43,614 nt of DNA, taken from NCBI GenBank assembly GCA_016872195.1, contig VHAT01000017.1, positions 1 through 43,614 on the forward strand. Reading direction: 5' to 3'. Below, one piece after another: positions 15,703 to 25,182 of the stretch (within the stretch, counting starts at the first letter, position 1; every line of letters begins with the position of its first letter). Below the pieces are notes generated by a model. The model saw only the letters and a program-made list of their open reading frames with translations. It made no database searches and was not told the origin of the DNA. The position numbers and the translations under genes were made by a program. Source of the stretch: Sphingomonadales bacterium. GTDB taxonomy: Bacteria; Bacteroidota; Bacteroidia; Chitinophagales; Chitinophagaceae.

Positions 15703-17642
15703 GGATTCTTGCGGAACGCGGCCAGTCCACACTCCAGCCATGCAACGAACTCACTGGCATCCGGTGTGTAAAATTTCGTACGAGCCAACATGCGTTGATC
15801 GGTATTGATCATGGCATATTGTGGCTGAGAAGTAGCCCCAAAATAATTGATCTGAAAATTCGACCACTTGTCGCCCACGGTCACCAGGTTACGTTGACTT
15901 CCATCCGGCATGGTTACACGTTGTTGCTCAGGTAAGGGCAAGCGCGTTCGTTCATCGACATACAAGGACAATACCACAAATTCTTCTTGCATCAAACGAC
16001 GTACCCTAGCGTCGGTCCAAACTTTCTCTTCCATACGGCGACAATTGACACAGGCCCATCCGGTAAAATCGATCAAAATAGGTTTGTTTTGCTCACGAGA
16101 CAACTGGATCGCACGCGCATAATCATTATGCAAGGGCTGCCAGCTTTGATTCGCTGAAGTCCTATTAGCATAGATACTGTACGAAAGAGGCGGAGGAAAG
16201 CCACTGATAAGTGTTCGATCGGCCCACCGGGTATTAGTGACCCCTGGCACCAAGTAAATTGTAAAGCCGGCGAACAACAGCATGAGTGATAGGCGAACAG
16301 GTGTTTTTTGAAGCGAGACAGGCGGCACCTCGGGGCGTCGCCACCCGCTGATGTAAAGTGTCATCGCCAGTCCTATCAACACCCATAAGCCAAAGAATAT
16401 TTCGCGCTTCAAGAATCCCCATTGTTCTACCAGATCGGCATTCGATAAAAATTTGATGGCCAGCGCCAGCTCGATGCAGCCTAAAATTACTTTGAACTCC
16501 GTCATCCATCCCCCACTACGGGGTAGTGACCGCAACCAATGTGGGAACATCGCAAACAGGGCAAATGGTAATCCCAAGGCCAGTCCAAAACCGGCAGCAC
16601 CCACTGTCAGAGGCCAGGCCCCTTGTTCGGCCACGCCCACCAACAAGGTTCCTAAGATTGGGCCGGTGCAAGAAAAAGAAACGATCGCCAGGGTACTGGC
16701 CATAAAAAAGATACCGATCAAATTCCCTACACCCGCTCGTGCATCGGAGCGATTGGCCAGCGAAGCAGGCAAGCCGATCTCATAGAGCCCAAAGAAAGAA
16801 AGTGCAAAGGCCACAAAGACAATAAAAAAGGTCAGGTTTAACCAGACATTGGTAGAGATATTATTAAAGATCTCAGGACTAATAGCTTTACCGGCCACAT
16901 GAAAAGGGATCGTGATCAGCACATAGATCAAAAAGATAAAGAACCCATAAAGTAGGGCCTGAAATATACCCGCTTGTCTTGTTACTGATCGTTTGGTAAA
17001 ATACGTAACGGTTACAGGCACCATTGGAAATACGCAAGGGGTCAACAAGGCGATCAATCCGCCCAGGATACCGAGTAAGAATAGTTGTAAAAGGCTTTTA
17101 CGCTCCGGGGATATATCGCCGCAATTGGTAAGCGGGGGCGCAGACGAAATTTTCTCTACGGTCGCCGAACCAATCGTTTGTCCACCTTCTAATGATACCT
17201 GAAAAGAAAAGGAACTCGAAGGGTAAAAGGCATCTTCCTTTCCATAGGTATACATCAATTGACCCGCCAAAAGAGCCGGGACCGGACCTTGGATACGGAT
17301 CATCACTTCCCAGGCAATGGCACCCTGCTGTATGGAGACGGGCTGTCCAAATAATTCACTCGATACTACCTTGGCCGCAGGACGATAGGTAAACTTGTTG
17401 TCGGTTTCGATGGCACTATCGGCGAATTGCAAGACCGCCACCGGTAAATCGAGCAGTACCTGATCTGGCGCATAGAGTTGCCATTCGTCGTTCAGTACGG
17501 TGGAGAAGCGCAGCAAGTATTGCCCCTCTCCTTTCTTTTGGGCCTCGGCCTTCCACTCAGGAATAAATACCGTGTCTTGCGCCCGCGATATGGCGGGCAG
17601 CCATAATAAAAAGAACGTATAGAAAATAAAGTGGCGGCGCAT
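15699..17642 (-). CDS. dsbD: thiol:disulfide interchange protein DsbD with cysteine-less alpha domain
   Basis: DsbD carries electrons from cytoplasmic thioredoxin across the inner membrane to periplasmic partners. After a signal sequence (MRRHFIFYTFFLLWLPAISRA) comes an alpha-like domain, then the membrane core with cysteines in TPCVFPMVP near residue 203 and SFSCTGP near 325, and a C-terminal thioredoxin domain with WACVNC near 530. All core and gamma cysteines are present. The alpha domain lacks its cysteine pair: the site reads YTYGKEDAFYP near residue 130. The start at 17642 is chosen because it opens the signal peptide 12 bases after the preceding stop. The 647-residue protein follows a separate alpha-domain gene. 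Confidence 0.93.
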   Translation of the reverse strand: MRRHFIFYTFFLLWLPAISRAQDTVFIPEWKAEAQKKGEGQYLLRFSTVLNDEWQLYAPDQVLLDLPVAVLQFADSAIETDNKFTYRPAAKVVSSELFGQPVSIQQGAIAWEVMIRIQGPVPALLAGQLMYTYGKEDAFYPSSSFSFQVSLEGGQTIGSATVEKISSAPPLTNCGDISPERKSLLQLFLLGILGGLIALLTPCVFPMVPVTVTYFTKRSVTRQAGIFQALLYGFFIFLIYVLITIPFHVAGKAISPEIFNNISTNVWLNLTFFIVFVAFALSFFGLYEIGLPASLANRSDARAGVGNLIGIFFMASTLAIVSFSCTGPILGTLLVGVAEQGAWPLTVGAAGFGLALGLPFALFAMFPHWLRSLPRSGGWMTEFKVILGCIELALAIKFLSNADLVEQWGFLKREIFFGLWVLIGLAMTLYISGWRRPEVPPVSLQKTPVRLSLMLLFAGFTIYLVPGVTNTRWADRTLISGFPPPLSYSIYANRTSANQSWQPLHNDYARAIQLSREQNKPILIDFTGWACVNCRRMEEKVWTDARVRRLMQEEFVVLSLYVDERTRLPLPEQQRVTMPDGSQRNLVTVGDKWSNFQINYFGATSQPQYAMINTDQRMLARTKFYTPDASEFVAWLECGLAAFRKNP

Positions 17643-17653
17643 AAGGCAAAACG

Positions 17654-18106
17654 CTACTGAAGAGGAATGGAAAAATTGATCTTTTGCGGGGGCAGACATT
17701 TTTCGTCATCACAGGTCTGAAATTCTACCGTTCCGGCAAAAAGGGTCTTCGCTTTTGCTTTTAAAGTGACGGTCTGAACAAAGCGAACTTGATCGGCATA
17801 TTGATAAGCCGTTACCCCGAGCGTTTTGTCTTTATATTTTTCAAGTTTGCCAACCTCCCGAAGTGATCCCTTTCTGAGCAAAAGCGGATTAGGATTGACA
17901 ACAAAAAGGGTGGGCAGAGCGATGGCATCGGCGGGTTGCGTCTGTGAGAAAAGATGCCAGCCGGGTTTGATGGTGGCCTTGATCTCTATCTCATAAGTAC
18001 GGTCAGCTGTTTTTTTGGCACCAAAGGTCCAGACCACCGGCTGCAGCTGTGACCAACTCAGTTGACCTACCAACAGACCGGCAAAAAGTATCAACCAATT
18101 TTTCAT
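17654..18106 (-). CDS. free-standing DsbD alpha-domain protein, secreted
   Basis: This 150-residue protein has a signal peptide ([20 protein letters not shown]) and one immunoglobulin-like domain equal to the N-terminal alpha domain of DsbD. The redox pair is present as [13 protein letters not shown] with cysteines at about residues 132 and 137, matching the site in DsbD alpha where two cysteines precede a proline pair. It should shuttle electrons from membrane-bound DsbD to periplasmic partners. It sits 12 bases upstream of dsbD, whose own alpha domain has lost these cysteines, so it probably supplies the missing function in trans. purQ ends 19 bases before it. Confidence 0.85.
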   Translation of the reverse strand: MKNWLILFAGLLVGQLSWSQLQPVVWTFGAKKTADRTYEIEIKATIKPGWHLFSQTQPADAIALPTLFVVNPNPLLLRKGSLREVGKLEKYKDKTLGVTAYQYADQVRFVQTVTLKAKAKTLFAGTVEFQTCDDEKCLPPQKINFSIPLQ

Positions 18107-18125
18107 ACACTGTGTTGTTACGCGA

Positions 18126-18803
18126 TCAAACGCTTTGCAAGACGGAATCGATCAGCAGATCGGTGATAATGGCCCTTCCGTCGGTATTGCCGAGCGCAGC
18201 GGCACAAGCCCGCTCAGGATGGGGCATCATACCAAAGACATTACGGGTGGCATTGCAAATACCGGCGATATTTCGGCTGGAACCATTGGGACTGGCCTGC
18301 TGTGTAACAGTTCCATCGGCTTCGCAGTAGCGAAATAAAATCTGATTATTGGCCTCCAGACTATCCAACAATGCTTCGGAGGCATGATAGCGACCTTCTC
18401 CATGGGCTACAGGTATGGTATAGACCCGACCCGCCGTATCGCGAATAAAGGTATTGCTACAGACAAACTGCTGGCGGGCATTTCGCAACAGGGCACCCGG
18501 TAAAAGTTGAGATTCGCACAAGATCTGAAAGCCATTGCAGACACCAAAGACCTTTCCTCCCCTTCCAGCAAACTCAATGACCGATTGCATCATGGGACTA
18601 AACCGGGCAATGGCACCACATCGAAGATAATCACCATAAGAGAAGCCCCCGGGCAATACGATACAATCCTCTTCGGAAAAAGCGCTAAGGTCTCGGTCTT
18701 TGTGCCAAAGCATGCGCACCTCTTGCTTCAATTCATAGTGCAGCGCATCATACATGTCCTGGTCACAATTAGAGCCGGGAAAAACGACAATACCAAATTT
18801 CAT
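18126..18803 (-). CDS. purQ: phosphoribosylformylglycinamidine synthase, glutaminase subunit PurQ
   Basis: PurQ supplies ammonia from glutamine to PurL in the fourth step of purine synthesis. This 225-residue class I amidotransferase begins [16 protein letters not shown], has the nucleophile cysteine in [11 protein letters not shown], and the His-Glu pair in MMPHPERA near the C-terminus. The start at 18803 is preferred over an earlier in-frame codon at 18824 because it begins the conserved strand. PurL and PurS are not in the window. A strong promoter lies 18 bases before the ATG. Confidence 0.96.
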   Translation of the reverse strand: MKFGIVVFPGSNCDQDMYDALHYELKQEVRMLWHKDRDLSAFSEEDCIVLPGGFSYGDYLRCGAIARFSPMMQSVIEFAGRGGKVFGVCNGFQILCESQLLPGALLRNARQQFVCSNTFIRDTAGRVYTIPVAHGEGRYHASEALLDSLEANNQILFRYCEADGTVTQQASPNGSSRNIAGICNATRNVFGMMPHPERACAAALGNTDGRAIITDLLIDSVLQSV

Positions 18804-18821
18804 GGGGGTCAATTGGAGAAG

Positions 18822-18852
18822 CAAAGATAACTAATGTAACGGAGTGCTCAGA
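18822..18852 (-). promoter_or_regulatory. promoter of purQ
   Basis: On the minus strand, TCTG (18852-18849, three of four matches) and TATCTTTG (18829-18822, a full -7 match) are spaced by 19 bases. The ATG of purQ follows 18 bases later. The site lies in the short gap directly after the stop codon of the membrane-protein gene, so purQ can be read independently of the genes before it. Confidence 0.6.
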
Positions 18853-19848
18853 TCAGATTTTCCAGCCCGTACCGGAGAACTGTCCGACCAGCAGATAAAA
18901 AAAAGTTAGCCAAAAAAAGAGTAATGGTATGACCCTGAAACTGGTCAGTAGGTAAAAACAAGCATGATAAAATACCAAGGGGATCAACCCTAACATCCAA
19001 CCCGTTGAGGCCTCTTCTTGAAAGAGGGCCATTAGGGCGGTTACCAAGAGCAAAAAGAATAATACCGTCCAACCCCGTCTAACCTGTATGAGCATTTTGC
19101 GGGTATTATCCTGTACCTGATACAAGCCGGCTAACAAGGGTAAAAGCAGGAGAAAAAAGGCACCTGCCTTCCAGAAAGCCATTTCCCGTAAAGAGGGCAA
19201 GACCCAGTTGGTAAAGACCAAGAAGGGTTGCAGCGGCCAGCGGTCGTTCCAAAAAAGCCAGATCCCATAAAAATAGAAAGGACTAAGCAGACCTACGATC
19301 GCAAGCATCCACTCCTGTAGCTTAAAATGACGCATAATCGCCACGGCAGGAAGCACCCAAAGGATCAGTACAAGAAAGGGGGGATAGAAAAAACTGGTTG
19401 CCCCAATGAGAAATCCTGTATTGAATAAGACCGATCGTGCCTCTGATTGACCGTAGAGCTTAAAGAGTAAGAACAACAAATACAGCACCGCCATATTCAT
19501 GAACAAGGGTGTGCTCCAATAACTCCATTGAGGAAACAACGAAGTAAGTAGCAGATAACTCATGCCTGGCAGATCCGTTGCCTGGTTGAGTAATTTGTGT
19601 TTACTGAAAAAGAAATTCAGCAGCAGCGCCTGCACGAACAAGAACGAAAAAGACAAAAACGAAAAAAACAAGGGGGTGCCCACTCCTGTTTGTCGTAACC
19701 CATCGAGCAGCGACCGATAGAGTTCCCCATCCTGCTGATCGGGAACCGGGAGTCGGGGCGCTGTAAAAAGGGGGATCTTGACCACTACGGCAAAAAGCAG
19801 TAGCAGCAGGATATTGAGAGGACTCCTCTTTAAAAAAACAGCTATCAA
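18853..19848 (-). CDS. polytopic membrane protein (DUF6427-like)
   Basis: A 331-residue, very hydrophobic protein with roughly nine or ten membrane helices spread over the whole length and short loops. The first helix (SPLNILLLLLFAVVVKIPLF) and the RLPVPDQ-GELY loop resemble the DUF6427 family of Bacteroidota, whose role is unknown. No ATG is available near the start: the frame opens with TTG at 19848, 14 bases after the preceding stop, and this codon is taken as the start. It follows the conserved secreted protein on the same strand. Confidence 0.65.
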   Translation of the reverse strand: MIAVFLKRSPLNILLLLLFAVVVKIPLFTAPRLPVPDQQDGELYRSLLDGLRQTGVGTPLFFSFLSFSFLFVQALLLNFFFSKHKLLNQATDLPGMSYLLLTSLFPQWSYWSTPLFMNMAVLYLLFLLFKLYGQSEARSVLFNTGFLIGATSFFYPPFLVLILWVLPAVAIMRHFKLQEWMLAIVGLLSPFYFYGIWLFWNDRWPLQPFLVFTNWVLPSLREMAFWKAGAFFLLLLPLLAGLYQVQDNTRKMLIQVRRGWTVLFFLLLVTALMALFQEEASTGWMLGLIPLVFYHACFYLLTSFRVIPLLFFWLTFFYLLVGQFSGTGWKI

Positions 19849-19862
19849 AACAGCGAACGGGT

Positions 19863-21431
19863 TTAGTTATACTCCACTTTGGCAAAGCAAATATAACTCC
19901 GATACACAGTTGGTATGATCAGCTGGCGAGAACTGACCTGTTTTCCGCGCTTTGGCAAGAATTGGTGCCCTTTTTCCAGATTTTTCAGATCGGTGTTTCG
20001 AGTCATCTCTCCACCGGGTTGCAAGGTGAAATCATTGAGCAGCTTGTCGCGGCGATCTTGCTGGTTATATAACAGGTGCAGTTCGCCACCCAATACCATC
20101 ATGGTAAAGGATAGCAGATCGTCGGCCTCATCATCGAACTGTGTTTTAGAGACTACCCGACTCCATTGAAGCTGTCCACCAGGATCGAAGGACTGCACCA
20201 TGATATTATCGGCATGGTAGCGCATGGCAGAATTGGTGCGTCCACCCGGCGAACCCCACCCGTATGCAGGTGAAGACCCCCACCAGTACCGGTTATAGTA
20301 AGGAGAACTATAGTAAAAATTATTGAAGCCCATAAAAGGCGAACCATAAATATAATCGTAGCGATTCCAGCTATTGGCCCTCGAGGTAGTATAGTAGGCC
20401 TCACTACCAATAATAAATCCACCGTCTCGTTTTACGATGATCTGCCGAATAAAAAAATCATTAAAGGCCGTCCGGGTAGTGGCATTTCCCTTGGCTTCTT
20501 GCCTAAGCTCATCGGTGAATTCATGCAAGCTATTGACCAGGGGCTGGCGAGATTGCTTATCCCACACATAAAAGAAGCATCCATCAATGCCCGATTTTCT
20601 TTCGTCGCTGTACAAAGAAGTAAGGATATAGCGCTGGTTCAGGTTGTCGACCTTGATCTTGAGCTCATCCAAAAAAGGCCCCTTTTCGCTCACCGGAAGA
20701 GAAACCTCTTGCAAAGAAGAGGAGGTAGCAGGCAAGATCAACATCGAGGCCTTGGTAACATTGTCATTATTGCCCCTCAAAAACCGGCTAAAGAGAAGAT
20801 CACCTTGATTATCGAGGGCAAAATCGCCCAATTGATCGCCGCGGTCAGACATCGGGATCAGCACTTCGGTTCGGCCCAGCAAACTCAGCTTATCATTGAA
20901 AAGCAATTTGGTCATCTTGTACGAATCTCGGTCGCTGCTATTGATCTTGAACAAGGCGATCCGCTTTCGGTCCTCGCTACTCACCACCGCATAGAGTTTA
21001 TTATCCGATGTAAAATTGAGATGAGTAGTGTCCAACTCCAGCAGCTCGCCGGTGCGTCGTCCATTCCCATCGAGTTGCGCAGCCATACAATAGATCACAT
21101 TTCGACGTTGATACTGGTAGATCATCCAGGCAAAATCGGCGTAAGGGAAAAAATCGACATTGATAGTTCGGTCATTGGAGGGCATATAGCCCAACTCTTC
21201 GCGACCCAGCGGTTGCATTTCGTCGTCCAAGACCGAGATCCAGCTGCGGGCTCGGTTATTCTTAAAGATCAAAAAATTACCCCCCACCTTTCCAATGATC
21301 TCATAATTGAGCCGACGAGTATCCTCCTTCTCGGGATCGGAATAGACGATCCGCTGCGCCGGCAGGGAGATAGGAATATTCACCAGGAACAACAAAAAAA
21401 GCACCACCAAAAAAAACCTTGTCATGGGCAT
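19863..21431 (-). CDS. conserved secreted protein of unknown function
   Basis: About 522 residues with a clear signal peptide (MTRFFLVVLFLLFLVNIPISLPAQ) and no further membrane helix. The mature part has repeating beta-rich stretches (for example NFLIFKNNRARSWISVLDDEMQPLG and DGGFIIGSEAYYTTSR) and a Tyr/Trp/Gly-rich segment near residues 365-390. The alternation suggests a beta-propeller-like or similar all-beta fold, but I do not recognise a family. ATG codons at 21431 and 21425 are both plausible starts; the frame further upstream relies on TTG. It is divergent from kup and heads a minus-strand run with the polytopic membrane protein. Confidence 0.7.
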   Translation of the reverse strand: MPMTRFFLVVLFLLFLVNIPISLPAQRIVYSDPEKEDTRRLNYEIIGKVGGNFLIFKNNRARSWISVLDDEMQPLGREELGYMPSNDRTINVDFFPYADFAWMIYQYQRRNVIYCMAAQLDGNGRRTGELLELDTTHLNFTSDNKLYAVVSSEDRKRIALFKINSSDRDSYKMTKLLFNDKLSLLGRTEVLIPMSDRGDQLGDFALDNQGDLLFSRFLRGNNDNVTKASMLILPATSSSLQEVSLPVSEKGPFLDELKIKVDNLNQRYILTSLYSDERKSGIDGCFFYVWDKQSRQPLVNSLHEFTDELRQEAKGNATTRTAFNDFFIRQIIVKRDGGFIIGSEAYYTTSRANSWNRYDYIYGSPFMGFNNFYYSSPYYNRYWWGSSPAYGWGSPGGRTNSAMRYHADNIMVQSFDPGGQLQWSRVVSKTQFDDEADDLLSFTMMVLGGELHLLYNQQDRRDKLLNDFTLQPGGEMTRNTDLKNLEKGHQFLPKRGKQVSSRQLIIPTVYRSYICFAKVEYN

Positions 21432-21512
21432 AAAGGTATTCAATTAACGTAAGAACGATTGTACGGTTTACGGGCTTAAACAACAATAATAAAATTTAAC
21501 ATTTTTTGCCTA

Positions 21513-21520
21513 TACCTTTG
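21513..21520 (+). promoter_or_regulatory. -7 element upstream of kup
   Basis: TACCTTTG is a full match to TAnnTTTG, only four bases before the GTG start codon of kup. No TTTG lies 19 bases upstream. If it is used, transcription would begin at or next to the start codon, giving a leaderless message. Confidence 0.4.
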
Positions 21521-21524
21521 TCGG

Positions 21525-23546
21525 GTGAAAGTTTCGACCACTAAGGTTACCGGTGCCGGACTATTGATTGCCCTGGGCATCATTTACGGAGATATCGGCA
21601 CCTCTCCCCTCTACGTTTACAACGCCATTATTACCGACCGGGTTATTACACAAGATCTAATTTTAGGAACGCTTTCTTGCATCATCTGGACCCTTACCCT
21701 GCAAACCACCCTCAAGTACGTATTGATGGTCCTGCGGGCCGATAACCGGGGAGAAGGGGGAACCTTTGCCTTGTACGCACTGGTCAGGCGCCGAAAAAAA
21801 TGGTTGGTGCTGCCCGCCATGGTCGGTGGCGCTTCGCTGCTGGCAGATGGGATCATCACACCCCCTATCTCGATCACCTCCGCCATTGAAGGGCTCAAGG
21901 AACTGCCCTCGTTGGGGATCAAAGAAGGCAGCGATACGGTCGTTATTATCGTTCTTTCCATTTTAGCCCTTTTCTTTTTTCTACAACAATTCGGAACGGC
22001 ATCCATTGGGCAATTCTTTGGACCGGTCATGTTCATTTGGTTCAGCATGTTACTGGTCTTGGGGGCTATCCATGTCTTTGACGATCTTACCATTTTTAAG
22101 GCCATCAGCCCCCACTATGCCATTGCGTTTTTGCGTACTTATCCCGGGGGATTTTGGCTTTTGGGGGCTGTATTCCTATGTACGACGGGGGCCGAAGCGC
22201 TCTACAGTGATCTCGGACACTGTGGCCGAAAAAATATTCGACTCACCTGGGGTTATGTAAAGATCTGTTTACTGATCCATTATTTTGGGCAGGGGGCTTC
22301 GCTGCTGGGACAACCCTATCAGGTAGGCGGTGAATGGATGACCTTACCTGAATTCTCCGCAAAGTATGGAGAGATCACAAACGTCTTGAGAACCCAGTTA
22401 CGCATAAATGCTTTTTATGACCTAATGCCGCAGTGGTTCATCATACCCGGTGTTATCATTGCCACTTCGGCTGCCATCATTGCCAGTCAGGCCATGGTAT
22501 CGGGCGCCTTTACCCTGGTCAGTGAAGCAATGCGACTGAACCTTTGGCCTAAATTAAGAATACGGTATCCCTCGGAAGAAAAAGGCCAGCTCTTTGTCCC
22601 CACCATCAATCTTTTGATGTTCTTGGGTTGTGCCGGGGTGGTACTCTATTTTAGAAAGTCTTCGAATATGGAAGCCGCGTATGGACTGGCCATTATCGTT
22701 ACCATGTTGGCCACGACCATACTCTACGCCAACTACCTGGTCTTGCACCGGATCAAATCGTATTGGATCTATCTTTTTCTGGCCGGCTATCTGACCGTAG
22801 AGGTCGCTTACCTGGTTGCGCTAATGGTAAAGTTTACGCACGGGGGCTATATAACGCTCATAATCGGCTTGCTGGTGTTTACGGTCATGTACGTGTGGTA
22901 CCGGGCCCGCAAGATCAAAAACCGGTACGTCGAATTTATCCGGCTCGAAGATTACATTCCCAAAATACAAGAGCTAAGCAGTGATCGAACGGTTCCTAAA
23001 TACGCAACGCACCTGGTCTACCTGACCAGCGCCAATAATCCAAGAGAGATCGAGCATAAGATCGTCTACTCGATACTGAATAAAAAACCAAAGCGCGCCG
23101 ATATTTATTGGTTCGTTCACATCGATACGGTAGACAACCCTTACACCTGCGAGTATAAGGTAGATCATATTATTCCCAACGATATTATCCGTATCGATCT
23201 CCGGCTTGGCTTTCGAGTAGAACCCCGCGTCAACCTCATGTTCCGAAAAGTGGTCGAGGAACTGGTCGCCAATAAAGAGGTGAACATCTTTAGCCGCTAC
23301 GAGAGTTTATCGAATACCCACTCGGTCGGTGATTTTCAGTTTATGGTGATGGAAAAATACCTGAGTCAAGACAACGAGCTACCTTTCTTCGAACGGGTGA
23401 TCATGAAATTTTATTTCTGGATCAAAGACCATAGTCTATCCGAAGAAAAAGGATTTGGCTTGGACCTCTCTAATGTAACGGTCGAAAAGTTTCCGCTGAT
23501 CGTAGCCCCCGTTACCAACCTATCCCTACGCAGGATCGAAAATTAA
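21525..23546 (+). CDS. kup: low-affinity potassium transporter Kup
   Basis: Kup imports potassium with protons across the inner membrane. The 673-residue protein opens with the family signature GIIYGDIGTSPLYVY near residues 18-32 and has about twelve helices up to about residue 460. The cytoplasmic tail has the usual beta-rich block VYLTSANNPREIEHKIVYSIL. Other conserved parts are GEGGTFALYALV near residue 75 and GAEALYSDLGHCG near 220. The start is GTG at 21525; the protein has the normal start KVSTTKVTGAG. Two alpha/beta hydrolase genes follow almost without a gap. Confidence 0.95.
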   Translation: MKVSTTKVTGAGLLIALGIIYGDIGTSPLYVYNAIITDRVITQDLILGTLSCIIWTLTLQTTLKYVLMVLRADNRGEGGTFALYALVRRRKKWLVLPAMVGGASLLADGIITPPISITSAIEGLKELPSLGIKEGSDTVVIIVLSILALFFFLQQFGTASIGQFFGPVMFIWFSMLLVLGAIHVFDDLTIFKAISPHYAIAFLRTYPGGFWLLGAVFLCTTGAEALYSDLGHCGRKNIRLTWGYVKICLLIHYFGQGASLLGQPYQVGGEWMTLPEFSAKYGEITNVLRTQLRINAFYDLMPQWFIIPGVIIATSAAIIASQAMVSGAFTLVSEAMRLNLWPKLRIRYPSEEKGQLFVPTINLLMFLGCAGVVLYFRKSSNMEAAYGLAIIVTMLATTILYANYLVLHRIKSYWIYLFLAGYLTVEVAYLVALMVKFTHGGYITLIIGLLVFTVMYVWYRARKIKNRYVEFIRLEDYIPKIQELSSDRTVPKYATHLVYLTSANNPREIEHKIVYSILNKKPKRADIYWFVHIDTVDNPYTCEYKVDHIIPNDIIRIDLRLGFRVEPRVNLMFRKVVEELVANKEVNIFSRYESLSNTHSVGDFQFMVMEKYLSQDNELPFFERVIMKFYFWIKDHSLSEEKGFGLDLSNVTVEKFPLIVAPVTNLSLRRIEN

Positions 23547-23551
23547 TCCCC

Positions 23552-24340
23552 TTGCCTCCCATCCTCTGGACTATATTAGGCGTGGTGCTGGGCTTATCGG
23601 TACTGGCTTACTTGCTGCAAGAGCGCTTTATCTTTAGGCCGGAAAAACTGGCGGCCGATTTTCAATTCCACTACGAGGCGCCCTTTAAGGAATACTTTTT
23701 TGACATTAGCCCCGGTGTACGGATCAATGGTCTTCACTTTTACAGGGAAAAACCCAAAGGACTCATTCTATATTTTCATGGTAATACCCGCAGTATAAAA
23801 GGATGGGCTCGCTATGCCAAAGACTTTTATCGCTACGATTACGATGTGGTACTGGTCGACTACAGAGGATTTGGAAAAAGTACCGGTAAACGTAGCGAGA
23901 AAGAGATGCTGGGCGATATGCAATTTATCTACGATCGCTTATTGGAGTCGTACAGCGAAGATCATCTAATCATCTACGGCCGCAGTTTAGGCAGCGGTTT
24001 TGCTACCAAATTGGCCTCGGACAATCATCCCCGCTATCTGATCTTGGATGCCCCCTATTTTAATTTCAAAAAAGTGATCGAGCGATTCATACCGATCCTT
24101 CCCTTACGTTGGGTGCTTCGTTATCACTTGCGATCCGATCAATGGTTACCAATGGTAAAATGTCATACCTATATTATACATGGCACCCGCGATCGGCTGA
24201 TCCCGATCGGACATAGCGAAAAATTACAGCAACTTCATTCCCGAAAATGCACCCTGATACGCATCGAAGGAGGGGGCCATAATAACTTGCCCTCTTTCGA
24301 TGAATATCACAACTTTATTCGTGACATATTAAAATACTAA
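23552..24340 (+). CDS. membrane-anchored alpha/beta hydrolase, copy 1
   Basis: A 262-residue hydrolase with one N-terminal helix (about residues 3-20) that should anchor it in the membrane. The catalytic triad can be read: nucleophile Ser in GRSLG near residues 144-148, Asp in HGTRDRLIP and His in GGGHNNLP. The block LILYFHGNTRS forms the oxyanion region. This matches the BEM46/YfhR-like group of serine hydrolases with unknown substrate. The start is TTG, five bases after the kup stop. The stop overlaps the next gene by one base (TAATG), so the two are probably coupled. It is a paralogue of its neighbour. Confidence 0.85.
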   Translation: MPPILWTILGVVLGLSVLAYLLQERFIFRPEKLAADFQFHYEAPFKEYFFDISPGVRINGLHFYREKPKGLILYFHGNTRSIKGWARYAKDFYRYDYDVVLVDYRGFGKSTGKRSEKEMLGDMQFIYDRLLESYSEDHLIIYGRSLGSGFATKLASDNHPRYLILDAPYFNFKKVIERFIPILPLRWVLRYHLRSDQWLPMVKCHTYIIHGTRDRLIPIGHSEKLQQLHSRKCTLIRIEGGGHNNLPSFDEYHNFIRDILKY

Positions 24341-25170
24341 TGACCTCCTTATTACGCTTTGTCCGGCATCCCCGCGTGCGAAAAATAATCAGCATCACGC
24401 TCCTGCTCTATGTGCTTGGTGCCATGGTACTCTATTTTTTTCAAGAGACATTTATTTTTCGCGCAAGCACCTTACCCGCCACGTATACATTTTCCAGTAC
24501 GCTTGCACACCAAGAAATAAAAGTGGCTATCAACTCGCAAGACACGTTACATGCCGTCCTATACAAGTCCAAAAAGGAATCCATCAAAGGACTAGTACTC
24601 TATTTTCATGGCAACCGACAAAATATTACTTGGTACGAAAAATTCGTTCCTTTCTTTACCGAACAAGGTTACGAAGTCCTGATGCCCGACTATCCCGGTT
24701 ATGGAAAGAGCAAAGGAACGATCTCAGAAAAAAAATTATATGAGTGGGCCGCCCTGAGCTACCAATTGGCCATTGCACGCTTTGCAGCGGATAGTATCAT
24801 CATTTATGGAAAAAGCCTGGGCACAGGGCTGGCCGCACAATTAGCGTCGCGAAGAGATTGCCGTAAACTGATCTTGGAGACCCCTTATTACCAATTTCCC
24901 GACGTCGTGAAACGTTTTGTGCCTATTTACCCTGTTTCGATGCTGCTGCGCTATGAGTTGCCCACCTATCGATATCTCCCCTATGTAACCGCGCCCGTTA
25001 CCATTCTCCATGGAACCGATGATGGGATCATTTCGTATTCGCAATCCCAACGACTATCGGCCCTATTTAAAAAAGGAGACCAATTAATTACTATCCAGGG
25101 GGGATCGCACAATGACCTATTTAGCTTTCCGGAAACCCTTCAACATCTATCGACCTTACTCGATCATTGA
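24340..25170 (+). CDS. membrane-anchored alpha/beta hydrolase, copy 2
   Basis: A 276-residue paralogue of the preceding gene, with an N-terminal membrane helix at about residues 15-33. It keeps LVLYFHGNRQN, nucleophile Ser in GKSLG near residue 156, Asp in HGTDDGIIS and His in GGSHNDLF. The two proteins share the same domain order and motifs, so they come from a tandem duplication. Substrate unknown. It is the last gene of the kup run and ends 12 bases from the convergent LD-carboxypeptidase gene. Confidence 0.85.
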   Translation: MTSLLRFVRHPRVRKIISITLLLYVLGAMVLYFFQETFIFRASTLPATYTFSSTLAHQEIKVAINSQDTLHAVLYKSKKESIKGLVLYFHGNRQNITWYEKFVPFFTEQGYEVLMPDYPGYGKSKGTISEKKLYEWAALSYQLAIARFAADSIIIYGKSLGTGLAAQLASRRDCRKLILETPYYQFPDVVKRFVPIYPVSMLLRYELPTYRYLPYVTAPVTILHGTDDGIISYSQSQRLSALFKKGDQLITIQGGSHNDLFSFPETLQHLSTLLDH

Positions 25171-25182
25171 TCGTTAACGAGA

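Noticed and set aside
20499-21452. 317-codon plus-strand frame opposite the secreted protein gene
   Set aside because: It is antisense to a protein with a clear signal peptide and shows no domain; the frame is open by composition only.
25161-25173. CGATCA-T-TGATCG inverted repeat between convergent genes as a terminator
   Set aside because: The arms are six bases with a one-base centre and no T-run on either strand, so a functional hairpin is unlikely.
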